Below are positions 8,101-15,192 of a stretch of 16,956 nucleotides of DNA, piece by piece. The DNA comes from an uncultured Planctomycetaceae bacterium. Lineage in GTDB: Bacteria > Planctomycetota > Planctomycetia > Planctomycetales > Planctomycetaceae. The notes beneath the pieces are model-generated. The model searched no databases. It was not told the DNA's origin and saw only the letters and a list, made by a program, of their open reading frames with translations. Made by a program: the position numbers and the translations under genes. Each line of letters starts with the position of its first letter. The stretch's first letter is position 1. Where the stretch lies: assembly GCA_937975745.1 (NCBI GenBank), contig CALJUK010000237.1, forward strand, positions 1-16,956, read 5' to 3'.

Positions 8101-8913
8101 TCAGCGTTCTTGAATGTCGACCGTCTCGGACGACTCCGGATCGTCGGCCGGTTGCGACGCGTGTGGGTGTGCAGTTGTTTCGGGAGATCGTCCAGCACTG
8201 ATGGGCAGGGAGATCGTGAACCGTGTTCCCCGTTCCAGAGCGCTTTCGCAACTCATCGTTCCGCCGTGAGCTTCGACGATCCGACGAACAGTGGGCAGGC
8301 CGAGGCCGCTTCCCCCCCGCTTGGTTGAGAAAAACGTCTGAAACATGTTTTCCTGAGTCCGCTGGTCCATGCCGATGCCGTTATCAATCATATCGACCAG
8401 TACCTGAGAATCGCGGGTATAGGTCTGAATTTCGATCAGACCGCCCGAGGGCATGGCTTGCAAGGCATTGAGTGCCAGATTGAGGAGCACCTGTCGAAAC
8501 AGCGACCGATCCAGCTGGACGGCCGGAAGGTTGTCGGCCAGGTGCGGGCTGATGTCGACATTCTGTTCGCGGGCCGTCGGTTGAAAGAACTGGATGAAAT
8601 CTTTGACGACCTCGTTGAGATCAGTCAGCGCCAGTTCGCATTCTCCAACCCGAACAAACTGGAGAAAGGCGTTGAGAATGTCTTCCAGGTGCCGGCATTC
8701 CCGTTGGAGCGTCTGAATGCGGCGATGCACCCGGTGGTCGCGGGACGTCTCTCCCTGGCCGAAGTCCTCTTCCAGCAATTCCAGGTTCATGCTCATCGTG
8801 GAGAGCGGGTTACGAATCTCGTGCGCAAGACCGCCGGCGAGGGCGGCAATCTCGGCGTACTGGGCCAGTAGGCGTTGCCGCTCCGCACTTTCCAGAGGAT
8901 TGTCCGCTTGCAT
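8101..8913 (-). CDS. Soluble sensor histidine kinase partner of the sigma-54 regulator
   Basis: This is a short 270-residue kinase without transmembrane helices or a recognisable sensor domain; only about 20 residues precede the dimerisation helix. The phospho-acceptor is His31 in HEIRNPLS. The ATP-binding domain shows the N box (NLALNALQAM, Asn149), G1 box DNGIGM (177-182), F box (FQTFFSTK) and G2 box GSGLGL (201-206). The architecture resembles NtrB/ZraS-type kinases stripped of their sensor part. ATG 8913 is the first possible start: an in-frame TAA lies seven codons upstream, and GGAG precedes it by about nine bases. The C-terminal ~35 residues are hydrophilic and look disordered. It lies upstream of the response regulator and probably forms an operon with it. 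The signal is unknown and may be delivered by a partner protein. Confidence 0.93.
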   Translation of the reverse strand: MQADNPLESAERQRLLAQYAEIAALAGGLAHEIRNPLSTMSMNLELLEEDFGQGETSRDHRVHRRIQTLQRECRHLEDILNAFLQFVRVGECELALTDLNEVVKDFIQFFQPTAREQNVDISPHLADNLPAVQLDRSLFRQVLLNLALNALQAMPSGGLIEIQTYTRDSQVLVDMIDNGIGMDQRTQENMFQTFFSTKRGGSGLGLPTVRRIVEAHGGTMSCESALERGTRFTISLPISAGRSPETTAHPHASQPADDPESSETVDIQER

Positions 8914-9204
8914 CGGGTACTCCGGCTCGAGTTATCTGTGTGTTCGAATTCCGGTGTGAAAATGCAGCCGCGCGAATCTCGGTGGGAGAAACACATTCAC
9001 GTCAATGTCGGGATACGGTCACAGGTCGCACCTGACAGGCTGACCACGCGAATGACAATCCAGCGACCGATGCAGGTCAACACATTGCCGAGAACGACCC
9101 GGGTGGGTCGATGGACGGGGCGCGACAACGGAAATGTGTGTCGGCTGGCTGGTCCGGATGTCGCTTCGAGTGTCGCCAATAAACGACTGGGCCGACGAAC
9201 CCAC

Positions 9205-9225
9205 TTGGTTGAAATTCGCAACCAA
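9205..9225. repeat. Small perfect inverted repeat in the kinase upstream region
   Basis: TTGGTTG and CAACCAA pair perfectly over seven bases around the loop AAATTCG. There is no T-run on the minus side. On the plus side a short T-run appears about six bases later. It could be an operator or part of a small RNA structure; the role is unknown. Confidence 0.35.
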
Positions 9226-9408
9226 AACCCTGTTTTTCGCACGTGACGAAATCTGCCGAAACACTCGTCCTGTGGCAGAATCCAAGTCGGCTGCGGTCCC
9301 CAGATCTTCGAGGCCGTGATTTCCAGACCGTTCACCGCCCGACAGGTGGCCCGCATCCGGCTCCGGAGAGACTGACTTCTGGCGGCATGACGGTATTGGA
9401 CGGACTAG

Positions 9409-9437
9409 CCGTACCACAACCTAACCGTACCACAACC
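9409..9437. repeat. 13-base direct repeat
   Basis: CCGTACCACAACC occurs twice, at 9409-9421 and 9425-9437, separated by TAA. The 16-base period puts the copies about one and a half helical turns apart. It may be a slippage product or a tandem protein-binding site. Confidence 0.5.
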
Positions 9438-9495
9438 GCGAGAGGTTGAACTCCCGAGTGTGATTCTTGATGCGGGTTGAGAACACTGGACCACA

Positions 9496-9528
9496 AGGTT
9501 TTCGCCCGGTTGGCCCGGGCGAAAACCT
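9496..9528 (-). terminator. Strong hairpin after the original pnp end
   Basis: A perfect 14-bp stem (AGGTTTTCGCCCGG and its complement) encloses a five-base loop. It begins 26 bases after the original pnp stop at 9555. No T-tract follows on either strand, so it may act as a mRNA 3' stabiliser or as part of a terminator not needing a T-tract. Its position marks the original 3' end of the rpsO-pnp transcript, downstream of the detached S1-coding part. Confidence 0.5.
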
Positions 9529-9554
9529 GCGGTCGGTTGATTCTGAGACCGGCG

Positions 9555-9905
9555 TTAGTCGGCGTCGCCAGCATCGGCTGCCACCGCTTGTTCGACTTCG
9601 CCATTCTCACCCGATGCCTCGGCGTTCTCGGCGAGAACGGCTCGGCGAGAAAGCTTGACACGGTTCTGGTCGTCGACTGCGATGACCTTCACTTCGACGG
9701 TCTCGCCCATCTTGACGACGTCGGTCACATTCTTGACGAAACCGTCTGACAGTTCGCTGATATGGCAGAGACCATCTTTGCCCGGTGCGATCTCGATGAA
9801 GGCACCAAAGTCCTTGATCGAAGTGACCGTACCCAGATAGACGCGACCGACGGTGATCTATTCCGTAATCGCCTCGATTCGGGCCACAGCGGCTTCAGCC
9901 GAAGG
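9555..9905 (-). pseudogene. pnp: Detached 3' part of pnp: end of KH domain and S1 domain
   Basis: Directly after the TGA at 9906-9908 the same reading frame continues as PNPase: 15 residues (PSAEAAVARIEAITE), a TAG at 9858-9860, then 100 residues to TAA 9555. These contain a textbook S1 RNA-binding domain (VGRVYLGTVTSIKDFGAF, then DGLCHISELS, then VKVIAVDDQNRVKLSRR) and an acidic tail. With this part the protein would be 718 codons long, the usual PNPase size. The S1 sequence shows no sign of decay, so the stops are either recent mutations, base-call errors or read through. No ATG with a ribosome binding site lies in front of the S1 part, so independent translation looks unlikely. Confidence 0.8.
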
Positions 9906-11711
9906 TCACACGGGACCGCAAATGGTCACCGTGCCATCGTCGGAAATGTCGATGGTTGTCCCCGTTTCTTCCTGCAACGCACGAATCATCTTGCCACCGG
10001 GGCCGATGATCAGACCGATCTTCTCGGGGTTGATCTTGATTTGCTGCAACCGCGGAGCAAACGGCGAGATTTCGGCACGTGGCCGACGAATGGCCGTCAA
10101 CATCGACTTCAGCAATGCCATCCGTGCTTCGCGCGCCTGTTGCAGCGTGGCCCGGATGATTTCTTCGCTGATACCGTCAATCTTCAGGTCGAGCTGGATA
10201 CCGGTGACACCGTTTTGCGTGCCGGCCACCTTGAAGTCCATATCGCCGAAGTGGTCTTCGTCGCCCATGATGTCGGTCAGCAGAACGTAACGGTCCGGTT
10301 CTTTGACCAGTCCGATCGAAATGCCGGCCACCGGTTGTGCAATGGGGACGCCAGCATCCATCATCGCCAGTGTTCCGCAGCAGACCGAGGCCATCGAGCT
10401 GCTACCGTTCGACTCGGTGATGTCGGCGATGACCCGCACAGTGTAGGGGAACTTGCCTTCGGGCGGCATGACCGGTTCGAGAGAGCGTTCGGCCAGACAG
10501 CCGTGCCCAATCTCCCGGCGGCCCGGTCCACGGATGGGACGAACTTCGCCGACAGAGTAAGACGGGAAATAGTAATGCAGCATGAACCGTTGCGAATACT
10601 CGTCGAACAGTCCGTCCACACGCTGTTGGTCGCGTGTCGTTCCCAGGGTGACAGTCGCCAACGACTGAGTTTCACCCCGTGTGAAGACGGCCGAGCCATG
10701 GACGCGCGGCAGTTGCGACACAGCACAGGTGACATCCCGGAGGTCGCCGGGAGCCCGGCCATCCAAACGGACGCCATCCAGGATCAGGTCGCGAATGACG
10801 CGGGCTTCGAGGTCGTGGAAGGCCGCTTTGAACTGGCTCAGCGTGCCACCGTTGGCGGCGACTTCAGACCCTTCGGGGAACAGTTCGGCCATGACTTCGT
10901 CGCGAACCGCGCGGGCGCCTTCGTGCCGCTCGGCCTTGACTTGACTTTGGAGTGCCGTGCGGAGCTTGTCGTAGCAGCGCTCCCGCAAGGTGCCATAGAA
11001 CGGGTCTTCTGTACCCGCCTCAAAAACGACCGGCAGGGTGCCCGCCTTCTGGGCCAATTCTTCCTGCAGCTCGCACAGTCCGACGATCGCCTTGTGGGCG
11101 AACATGATGGCGTCGGCCATCTTGTCTTCGGGCAGCTGGTCCCCGAAACCTTCGATCATCAGGACCGATTCTTTGCTGCCGGCGACGACCAGATCGAGGC
11201 TGCTCTGAACAGTTTGTTCCCGGGTGGGAAGCAGAATAAACTGCCCGTCGATCATCGCAACGCGAACCGCTGCGATGGGGCCCTGGAAGGGAACCGGCGA
11301 AATCGACAGGGCGGCACTGGCCCCGGTGATCGAGAGAACGTCGGGGTCATTGACCCCGTCGAAGGCCAGCACATTCGACTGAATCTGGACTTCGTCGACG
11401 TAATTCTTGGGGAACAGCGGACGGATCGGACGGTCCGTCAGGCGGGCCGTCAGGATTTCTCGCGTTGTGGGACGGCCTTCCCGCTTCAGAAAGCCCCCAG
11501 GGAATTTCCCGGCAGCGGCAGTCCGCTCGCGATAATCGACAGTCAACGGGAAAAAATCAATTCCCGGTCGTGGGGGGCCGGTTTGAGCAGCGACGAAGAC
11601 GACAGTCTCGCCAAACTGCACCAAGACAGCACCACTTGCCTGCTTTGCCAACTCTCCGGTCGTCAGACTGAGGGTTCGGCCCCCAATCTCGCGTTCAACA
11701 GTGACTTTCAC
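9906..11711 (-). CDS. pnp: Polyribonucleotide nucleotidyltransferase (PNPase), interrupted by in-frame TGA
   Basis: PNPase degrades RNA 3' to 5' with phosphate and can add tails. As written the frame gives 601 residues against the usual ~700. Two RNase PH-like domains are complete: the first with TVDYRERTAAAGKFPGGFLKREGRP and LTDRPIRPLFP, the second with FTRGETQSLATVTLGT, ITESNGSSSMASVCCG and the catalytic GDMDFKVAG segment. The KH domain begins near residue 550 (GPGGK at 570-574) and is cut shortly before its end; S1 is lost. The start is GTG 11711, with AGGA seven bases before it and an in-frame TAG four codons upstream. The gene follows rpsO by 84 bases, the widely conserved order. The catalytic core could still fold, but RNA binding would be weakened unless the stops are read through or are errors. 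Confidence 0.93.
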   Translation of the reverse strand: MKVTVEREIGGRTLSLTTGELAKQASGAVLVQFGETVVFVAAQTGPPRPGIDFFPLTVDYRERTAAAGKFPGGFLKREGRPTTREILTARLTDRPIRPLFPKNYVDEVQIQSNVLAFDGVNDPDVLSITGASAALSISPVPFQGPIAAVRVAMIDGQFILLPTREQTVQSSLDLVVAGSKESVLMIEGFGDQLPEDKMADAIMFAHKAIVGLCELQEELAQKAGTLPVVFEAGTEDPFYGTLRERCYDKLRTALQSQVKAERHEGARAVRDEVMAELFPEGSEVAANGGTLSQFKAAFHDLEARVIRDLILDGVRLDGRAPGDLRDVTCAVSQLPRVHGSAVFTRGETQSLATVTLGTTRDQQRVDGLFDEYSQRFMLHYYFPSYSVGEVRPIRGPGRREIGHGCLAERSLEPVMPPEGKFPYTVRVIADITESNGSSSMASVCCGTLAMMDAGVPIAQPVAGISIGLVKEPDRYVLLTDIMGDEDHFGDMDFKVAGTQNGVTGIQLDLKIDGISEEIIRATLQQAREARMALLKSMLTAIRRPRAEISPFAPRLQQIKINPEKIGLIIGPGGKMIRALQEETGTTIDISDDGTVTICGPV

Positions 11712-11718
11712 AATGAAT

Positions 11719-11722
11719 TCCT
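11719..11722 (-). promoter_or_regulatory. Ribosome binding site for the GTG start of pnp
   Basis: AGGA on the minus strand, seven bases before GTG 11711. Together with the in-frame TAG at 11721-11723 it fixes the unusual GTG as the pnp start. Confidence 0.6.
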
Positions 11723-11795
11723 AGCAATTTCCGACACGCAGGTTCTTGCATGTGGCAGTCGGCGAAGTCTGGCAGGCTCGGCTGTGTGAGCGAAC

Positions 11796-12065
11796 TCACT
11801 TACGGAGCGAGAGACGGCCGATGATGCTGCGATACCGTTCGGGATCGCAGCGGTGGACATAGTCGAGCAGTCGACGACGGCGGCTGACAAGCATGAGCAG
11901 TCCACGACGACTTGCATGATCTTTCACATGCAACCGCAGGTGCTCTGTCAGGGTCTGAATTCGGTGAGTCAGCACGGCGATCTGCACTTCTGGGGAACCT
12001 GTGTCCCCGTCAGCACGCTGGTACTCCGCGATCAGACCCTGCTTCTCTTCCTTCGTGATCGACAT
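11796..12065 (-). CDS. rpsO: Small ribosomal subunit protein S15 (uS15)
   Basis: This 89-residue protein has the normal S15 length. It shows the S15 hallmarks DTGSPEVQIAVLTHRI, LTEHLRLHVKDHASRRGLL and the basic C-terminal stretch SRRRRLLDYV. S15 binds 16S rRNA early in assembly of the 30S platform. ATG 12065 is preceded by only a weak site (AGGG about nine bases upstream), which would suit translational control; S15 represses its own mRNA in several bacteria. The stop is followed after 84 bases by pnp on the same strand, and the pair is probably co-transcribed. No clear RNase III-type hairpin was found in the gap between the two genes. Confidence 0.97.
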   Translation of the reverse strand: MSITKEEKQGLIAEYQRADGDTGSPEVQIAVLTHRIQTLTEHLRLHVKDHASRRGLLMLVSRRRRLLDYVHRCDPERYRSIIGRLSLRK

Positions 12066-12142
12066 GCTAATGCCCTAATGTCCAAATGGGGCCCCGGGAC
12101 TTCGCCCGAGGCTTCTGCCGCAAAATTCCAAACCTTACGTGG

Positions 12143-12180
12143 TCCACTCGTGGGATTGCCCGGCCCACGTTTCCGGTGGA
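12143..12180 (-). promoter_or_regulatory. Candidate structured element in the rpsO mRNA leader
   Basis: A 6-bp stem (CGTGGG/CCCACG, nine-base loop) is extended by a second 5-bp stem (TCCAC/GTGGA) across an internal loop. It ends about 78 bases before the rpsO start. S15 is known to bind structured leaders of its own mRNA, so this is a reasonable candidate, but I did not match it to a described S15 leader motif. Confidence 0.25.
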
Positions 12181-12389
12181 CAGACGGCCGACTAACTCCA
12201 TCAGTTTGACTGTTCCAGCCTGGTTCTTTTTGGCTCAACACTCTCTTGGAAAAAGACTTGCGTCGATTTCTTTCAGGTCGGTTGGGTGCCGCTGAGAATT
12301 GCAGTCGGGGAGGGCGTCGTCGGTTGAGGACCCAATGCCCTCGGTCTTCCGTCGTTCCATTTTCCTATTCGTTCTTCATCAAGCCTGTT

Positions 12390-12417
12390 ACTGTAGCAAT
12401 ACCTCCGGGATTTGCAA
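12390..12417 (-). promoter_or_regulatory. Weak candidate rpsO promoter
   Basis: On the minus strand TTGCAA is followed after 16 bases by TACAGT. Both boxes are imperfect and the resulting leader would exceed 300 bases, so this is a low-confidence guess. Confidence 0.2.
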
Positions 12418-12461
12418 CGATACCGGCCGATCTCGACTACGGGACGGTGGCGAACGGGATG

Positions 12462-12487
12462 CCGGTCGGTCCAATTGGCCCGACCGG
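12462..12487. repeat. 26-base near-perfect palindrome
   Basis: Arms CCGGTCGG and CCGACCGG flank a central palindrome CCAATTGG, with one mismatched pair (positions 12470 and 12479). It lies 58 bases downstream of the nfeD stop. It could be a dimeric regulator operator upstream of rpsO, or a hairpin ending the nfeD transcript, although there is no T-tract. Confidence 0.6.
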
Positions 12488-12545
12488 TACTGGTTCCGTG
12501 GAGAGCCGGATCGCAGCAGCCTGAGGGCGGGGCCGTGGACGTTTG

Positions 12546-14858
12546 TCAGACGGTTGGCTTTTGGTCGGCCTGGGTGTGGGCGGTTCGCACGACGATCCGG
12601 TTTCCCGTCACGCTGACGACTTCGATGGTCGCGCCCGCCGCGACAAAAGGTCCGTCGCTGACAACGTCCACCAGGCGTCCACCGACTCGGGCTTTCCCCG
12701 ACGGTCGCAGCACAGAGAGCGTAACGCCGTGTTCGCCGATCAGTCGACTGAGGGGGGCTTCGTGTCCCAGATACTCGGGGCGGAGTTGCGGCTCGGCCTG
12801 ATCGTCGAGCTCTCCTGGCGGAATCAGCGCAATATGCCGGAAGAAGGGGAGCTCGGGGAGAAAGCGACTCATCAGCAGACTTAGGACCACAACGACGGCC
12901 ATGGCGGCAGTAATGGTTGAGAGGCTTCGCGTCATTTGTTCCAGGTCGGATCGGTAGCCAAAGTCGCCGAACGTCTGGCTGGCCATCACCATCGAAACCA
13001 GCATCAGCAGGACGCCGGAGATTCCGAAAACACCGAATCCCGGAATGACGAAGACCTCAAGCGCCATGCAGAGCACTCCGAGTGAGAACAGCACGACTTC
13101 CAGCCAGCCGGACGTGGCACCCAAGAAGAGACTCCAGAAGAACCAGGAGAAACAGACCGGGGAGAGAAAGCCGAACAGGCCCGTCAGGGTGTGCAGCTCG
13201 AGGTAGAGGAGAACAGAGCCGGCCACAAGCAGCAGAAACATGGCGAAACCGCTGTTGAGGACGATCACCAGCGTGTCGATCCAGGTCCGGCCGATGGCCT
13301 TAAGTTCCTCGTCTGCCGCAATTCCCAGCCGACCCTTCAGTTCGTTGAGATCGGCGACGGGTGGCTCGGCGATTCGCAGGTCGTGTGCCCGGCGTCCGTT
13401 AAGAGTCAGCAGCAGGTCTTCGCCTGCTTCCGGGACGGGAGGGCCCTTGACCCATTCGTCCTGCGACTGATGCAGTTCCTCATCGGACATGTACCAGGTT
13501 CGCCCGGTTTCGCGATTGGTGACTTCGAACACCTGTAGCGACTTGTCGGCCATCGCCATGGCGACCGCTGGCGGTCGATTTTTCTGCTCGGCCAAGGCCC
13601 GGAGACTTTCTCGCAGCGCGCTCAGGACCTTTTCGGGGGCCCGCTCGAACTGGCCTCCTTCGCCGATTTCGATCGGCCCGGCGTCGCCAATTTGAGCGTC
13701 CGGTCGCAGGTAGATTTCGTCACATCCCAGTGCCACGATGGCGGCTCCACTGTGAGCCATCTTCGGGACATAAGCTACGGTGCGGATTTCGTGCTTACTT
13801 AATGCGGCGATGGAGTTGGCGAGGTTCAAGCTGGAGAGCAGGTACCCTCCCGGGGATTCGATCTCGAAAATGATTAGTTTGATCTTCTGCTGCTGTGCCC
13901 GTTCAATCTGTCGTTCGAGGAACGTTTCCAGGACCGGTTCGATCACTCCATCCAGGCGGATCAACGCGACTTTCTGCACGTCATCGTAGGCCCGCTCAGA
14001 TCGCATGGATTCGCGAGGCAGTTGGTACAGGTCGGTGATGTCGACGCGATCCTGTGCCGTATGGACAGCCAGAATGTCCAAAGCGCGTGCCTTACTTCCG
14101 GAGAACGAGCCAACGGTGCCGGCTTCTTTGATTGTCTGTACGTCCAGGATAATGGCGTTATTGTCACGTAATTGATTCAGCTCGTCCGGTGTGACAACGC
14201 GGCTTTCCTGGATTGGCTTGCCGCCGGATTCGACAGTCAGTTTAATCTTCATGACCGCCTGTTGCGGGTCCATCATCCCCAGAACCAACGCCCGGCTGAG
14301 CTTTGTGTTGCGGCGTTTCTCGACCAGGTTCACCACGGCGTCCCGCTCGTCCAGATCGACAGCCTTCCCCAGCCCAATGTCTCCCAGTTCGGCATCGGGG
14401 TGCATAATGATTTCTTTGCAGGCCAGCGCCACGACCACGTTATTGCCGGTGACTGTCTTCGGGATCCAGGCGACCGTGGTGACCCGCGAGAGTCGGCTGG
14501 ATGTGAGCAACTTGGCCAACCCTTGCACCTGATGGAACGGGCTCGAACCGTTCGTAATCTCGAGAATCAGAAAGCAGGGCCGCTTTTCCTGGACAGCCTG
14601 GTTCTGCAGTGTCAGGGCGGTGTTGCTGACCAGTCCGTAGACGGCATCGTTGACCGGGCTATTGACGGTGATAAATTTGCCCAGCGGGACTTTTATTTCA
14701 GCGGGCTGTTCGTCCCCTTCGGCCGCCTGGAGACATCCACCGACAGGCAGACTGGGAAGGCACACCAGCAGAACGAGCGCGCCGAACAGGAACCGTGCCG
14801 CCCGGGCGAATCGCCGATCCCGGGGAAGAATTCTTCCCCCTCGGAGGCTGCTACTCAT
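12546..14858 (-). CDS. NfeD family membrane serine protease-like protein with two ClpP-like domains
   Basis: This is a 770-residue envelope protein. The N-terminal leader (about residues 19-46) ends in VGGC, a possible lipobox, or QAA, a possible signal peptidase I site. The first ClpP/crotonase-like domain (about 60-165) has TVTGNNVVVAL where the nucleophile motif should be, so Gly138 replaces the Ser and it looks inactive. The second (about 295-420) has IESPGG and MAHSGAAIVALGCDEI with candidate Ser370; Lys410, 40 residues later, fits the Ser-Lys dyad of archaeal NfeD protease. Several membrane helices follow (about 527-665), then the NfeD OB-fold (about 705-758, GEHGVTLSVLRPSGKARVGG). The ATG start at 14858 has AGGAA 12 bases upstream and is preferred over an in-frame TTG at 14882. 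NfeD proteins usually work with stomatin-like partners; none is encoded here. Confidence 0.88.
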   Translation of the reverse strand: MSSSLRGGRILPRDRRFARAARFLFGALVLLVCLPSLPVGGCLQAAEGDEQPAEIKVPLGKFITVNSPVNDAVYGLVSNTALTLQNQAVQEKRPCFLILEITNGSSPFHQVQGLAKLLTSSRLSRVTTVAWIPKTVTGNNVVVALACKEIIMHPDAELGDIGLGKAVDLDERDAVVNLVEKRRNTKLSRALVLGMMDPQQAVMKIKLTVESGGKPIQESRVVTPDELNQLRDNNAIILDVQTIKEAGTVGSFSGSKARALDILAVHTAQDRVDITDLYQLPRESMRSERAYDDVQKVALIRLDGVIEPVLETFLERQIERAQQQKIKLIIFEIESPGGYLLSSLNLANSIAALSKHEIRTVAYVPKMAHSGAAIVALGCDEIYLRPDAQIGDAGPIEIGEGGQFERAPEKVLSALRESLRALAEQKNRPPAVAMAMADKSLQVFEVTNRETGRTWYMSDEELHQSQDEWVKGPPVPEAGEDLLLTLNGRRAHDLRIAEPPVADLNELKGRLGIAADEELKAIGRTWIDTLVIVLNSGFAMFLLLVAGSVLLYLELHTLTGLFGFLSPVCFSWFFWSLFLGATSGWLEVVLFSLGVLCMALEVFVIPGFGVFGISGVLLMLVSMVMASQTFGDFGYRSDLEQMTRSLSTITAAMAVVVVLSLLMSRFLPELPFFRHIALIPPGELDDQAEPQLRPEYLGHEAPLSRLIGEHGVTLSVLRPSGKARVGGRLVDVVSDGPFVAAGATIEVVSVTGNRIVVRTAHTQADQKPTV

Positions 14859-15020
14859 AGAGATGAACTTTCCTGTGTGCAACGGACCGCCTGTTCGGTT
14901 GAGCCCAGTCGAGGGCTGTCAGTCGCGTGCCGGCGTGAAAACGGAGAACACGAAAAACAGTGCCGTTGGTGCGCTTCTCGGCGACGCGACCGCGACATTC
15001 AACGATGGGCCAGGCAGTTG

Positions 15021-15050
15021 ATTATAGGGCTGCTGAAAAAATCGAGTCAA
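15021..15050 (-). promoter_or_regulatory. Sigma-70-type promoter for nfeD
   Basis: On the minus strand TTGACT (15050-15045) is followed after 18 bases by a perfect TATAAT (15026-15021). The T-rich spacer start is also promoter-like. Transcription would begin near 15014 and leave a leader of about 155 bases before the nfeD ATG. This is the best promoter match in the window. Confidence 0.65.
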
Positions 15051-15135
15051 ATTGCCGTCTGGGGGAATCGGCACTTCACACGCCATTTCCCTGAAGCGGA
15101 AACGTATTCCATCGTCGAATGGATCTCCTGCCGGG

Positions 15136-15160
15136 CCGGAACATTCTCGCGAGTTCCCGG
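15136..15160 (-). terminator. Possible hairpin terminator after the original priA end
   Basis: CCGGGAAC and GTTCCGG pair with one bulged base around a ten-base loop, starting 32 bases after the original priA stop at 15193. No T-tract follows, so this is a weak candidate. Confidence 0.25.
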
Positions 15161-15192
15161 GTGGGGCCCATTTCGTCAGGTTGTGAACGAGA

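Larger units (their letters stand above)
8914..9495. other. Non-coding region upstream of the kinase gene
   Basis: About 580 bases have no credible gene; the short open frames on both strands lack ribosome binding sites and protein-like composition. The stretch should contain the promoter of the kinase-regulator pair. It has small perfect inverted repeats at 9095-9110 (6-bp stem, 4-base loop) and 9205-9225 (7-bp stem, 7-base loop) and a short direct repeat at 9409-9437. I do not recognise any known RNA family. Confidence 0.5.
12066..12545. other. Non-coding leader between nfeD and rpsO
   Basis: About 480 bases without a credible gene. The region should hold the nfeD transcript end and the rpsO promoter and leader. 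It contains a two-part hairpin (12143-12180), a weak promoter candidate (12390-12417) and a 26-base near-perfect palindrome (12462-12487), each listed separately. Confidence 0.55.
14859..15192. other. Non-coding region between priA and nfeD
   Basis: About 334 bases with no credible gene. It contains a good nfeD promoter (15021-15050) and a bulged hairpin shortly after the original priA stop (15136-15160). Confidence 0.55.

Noticed and set aside
9052..9080. Possible kinase promoter TTGACC, 17 bases, TGTCAT on the minus strand
   Set aside because: The -10 box matches only four of six positions and nothing else supports it.
8875..9356. Short open frames on both strands in the gap upstream of the kinase gene
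   Set aside because: Arg-rich, no ribosome binding site, no known motif, and mutually overlapping; they are best seen as chance frames.
9555..9905. The S1 part of pnp as an independent small RNA-binding protein gene
   Set aside because: There is no suitable start codon with a ribosome binding site after the TAG, and the frame and sequence fit a normal PNPase C-terminus.
9762..11789. A 675-residue plus-strand open frame lying fully antisense to pnp
   Set aside because: Its translation is rich in Arg, Asp and Gln with no recognisable motif, and the opposite strand encodes unmistakable PNPase. Long antisense frames are common in high-GC coding DNA.
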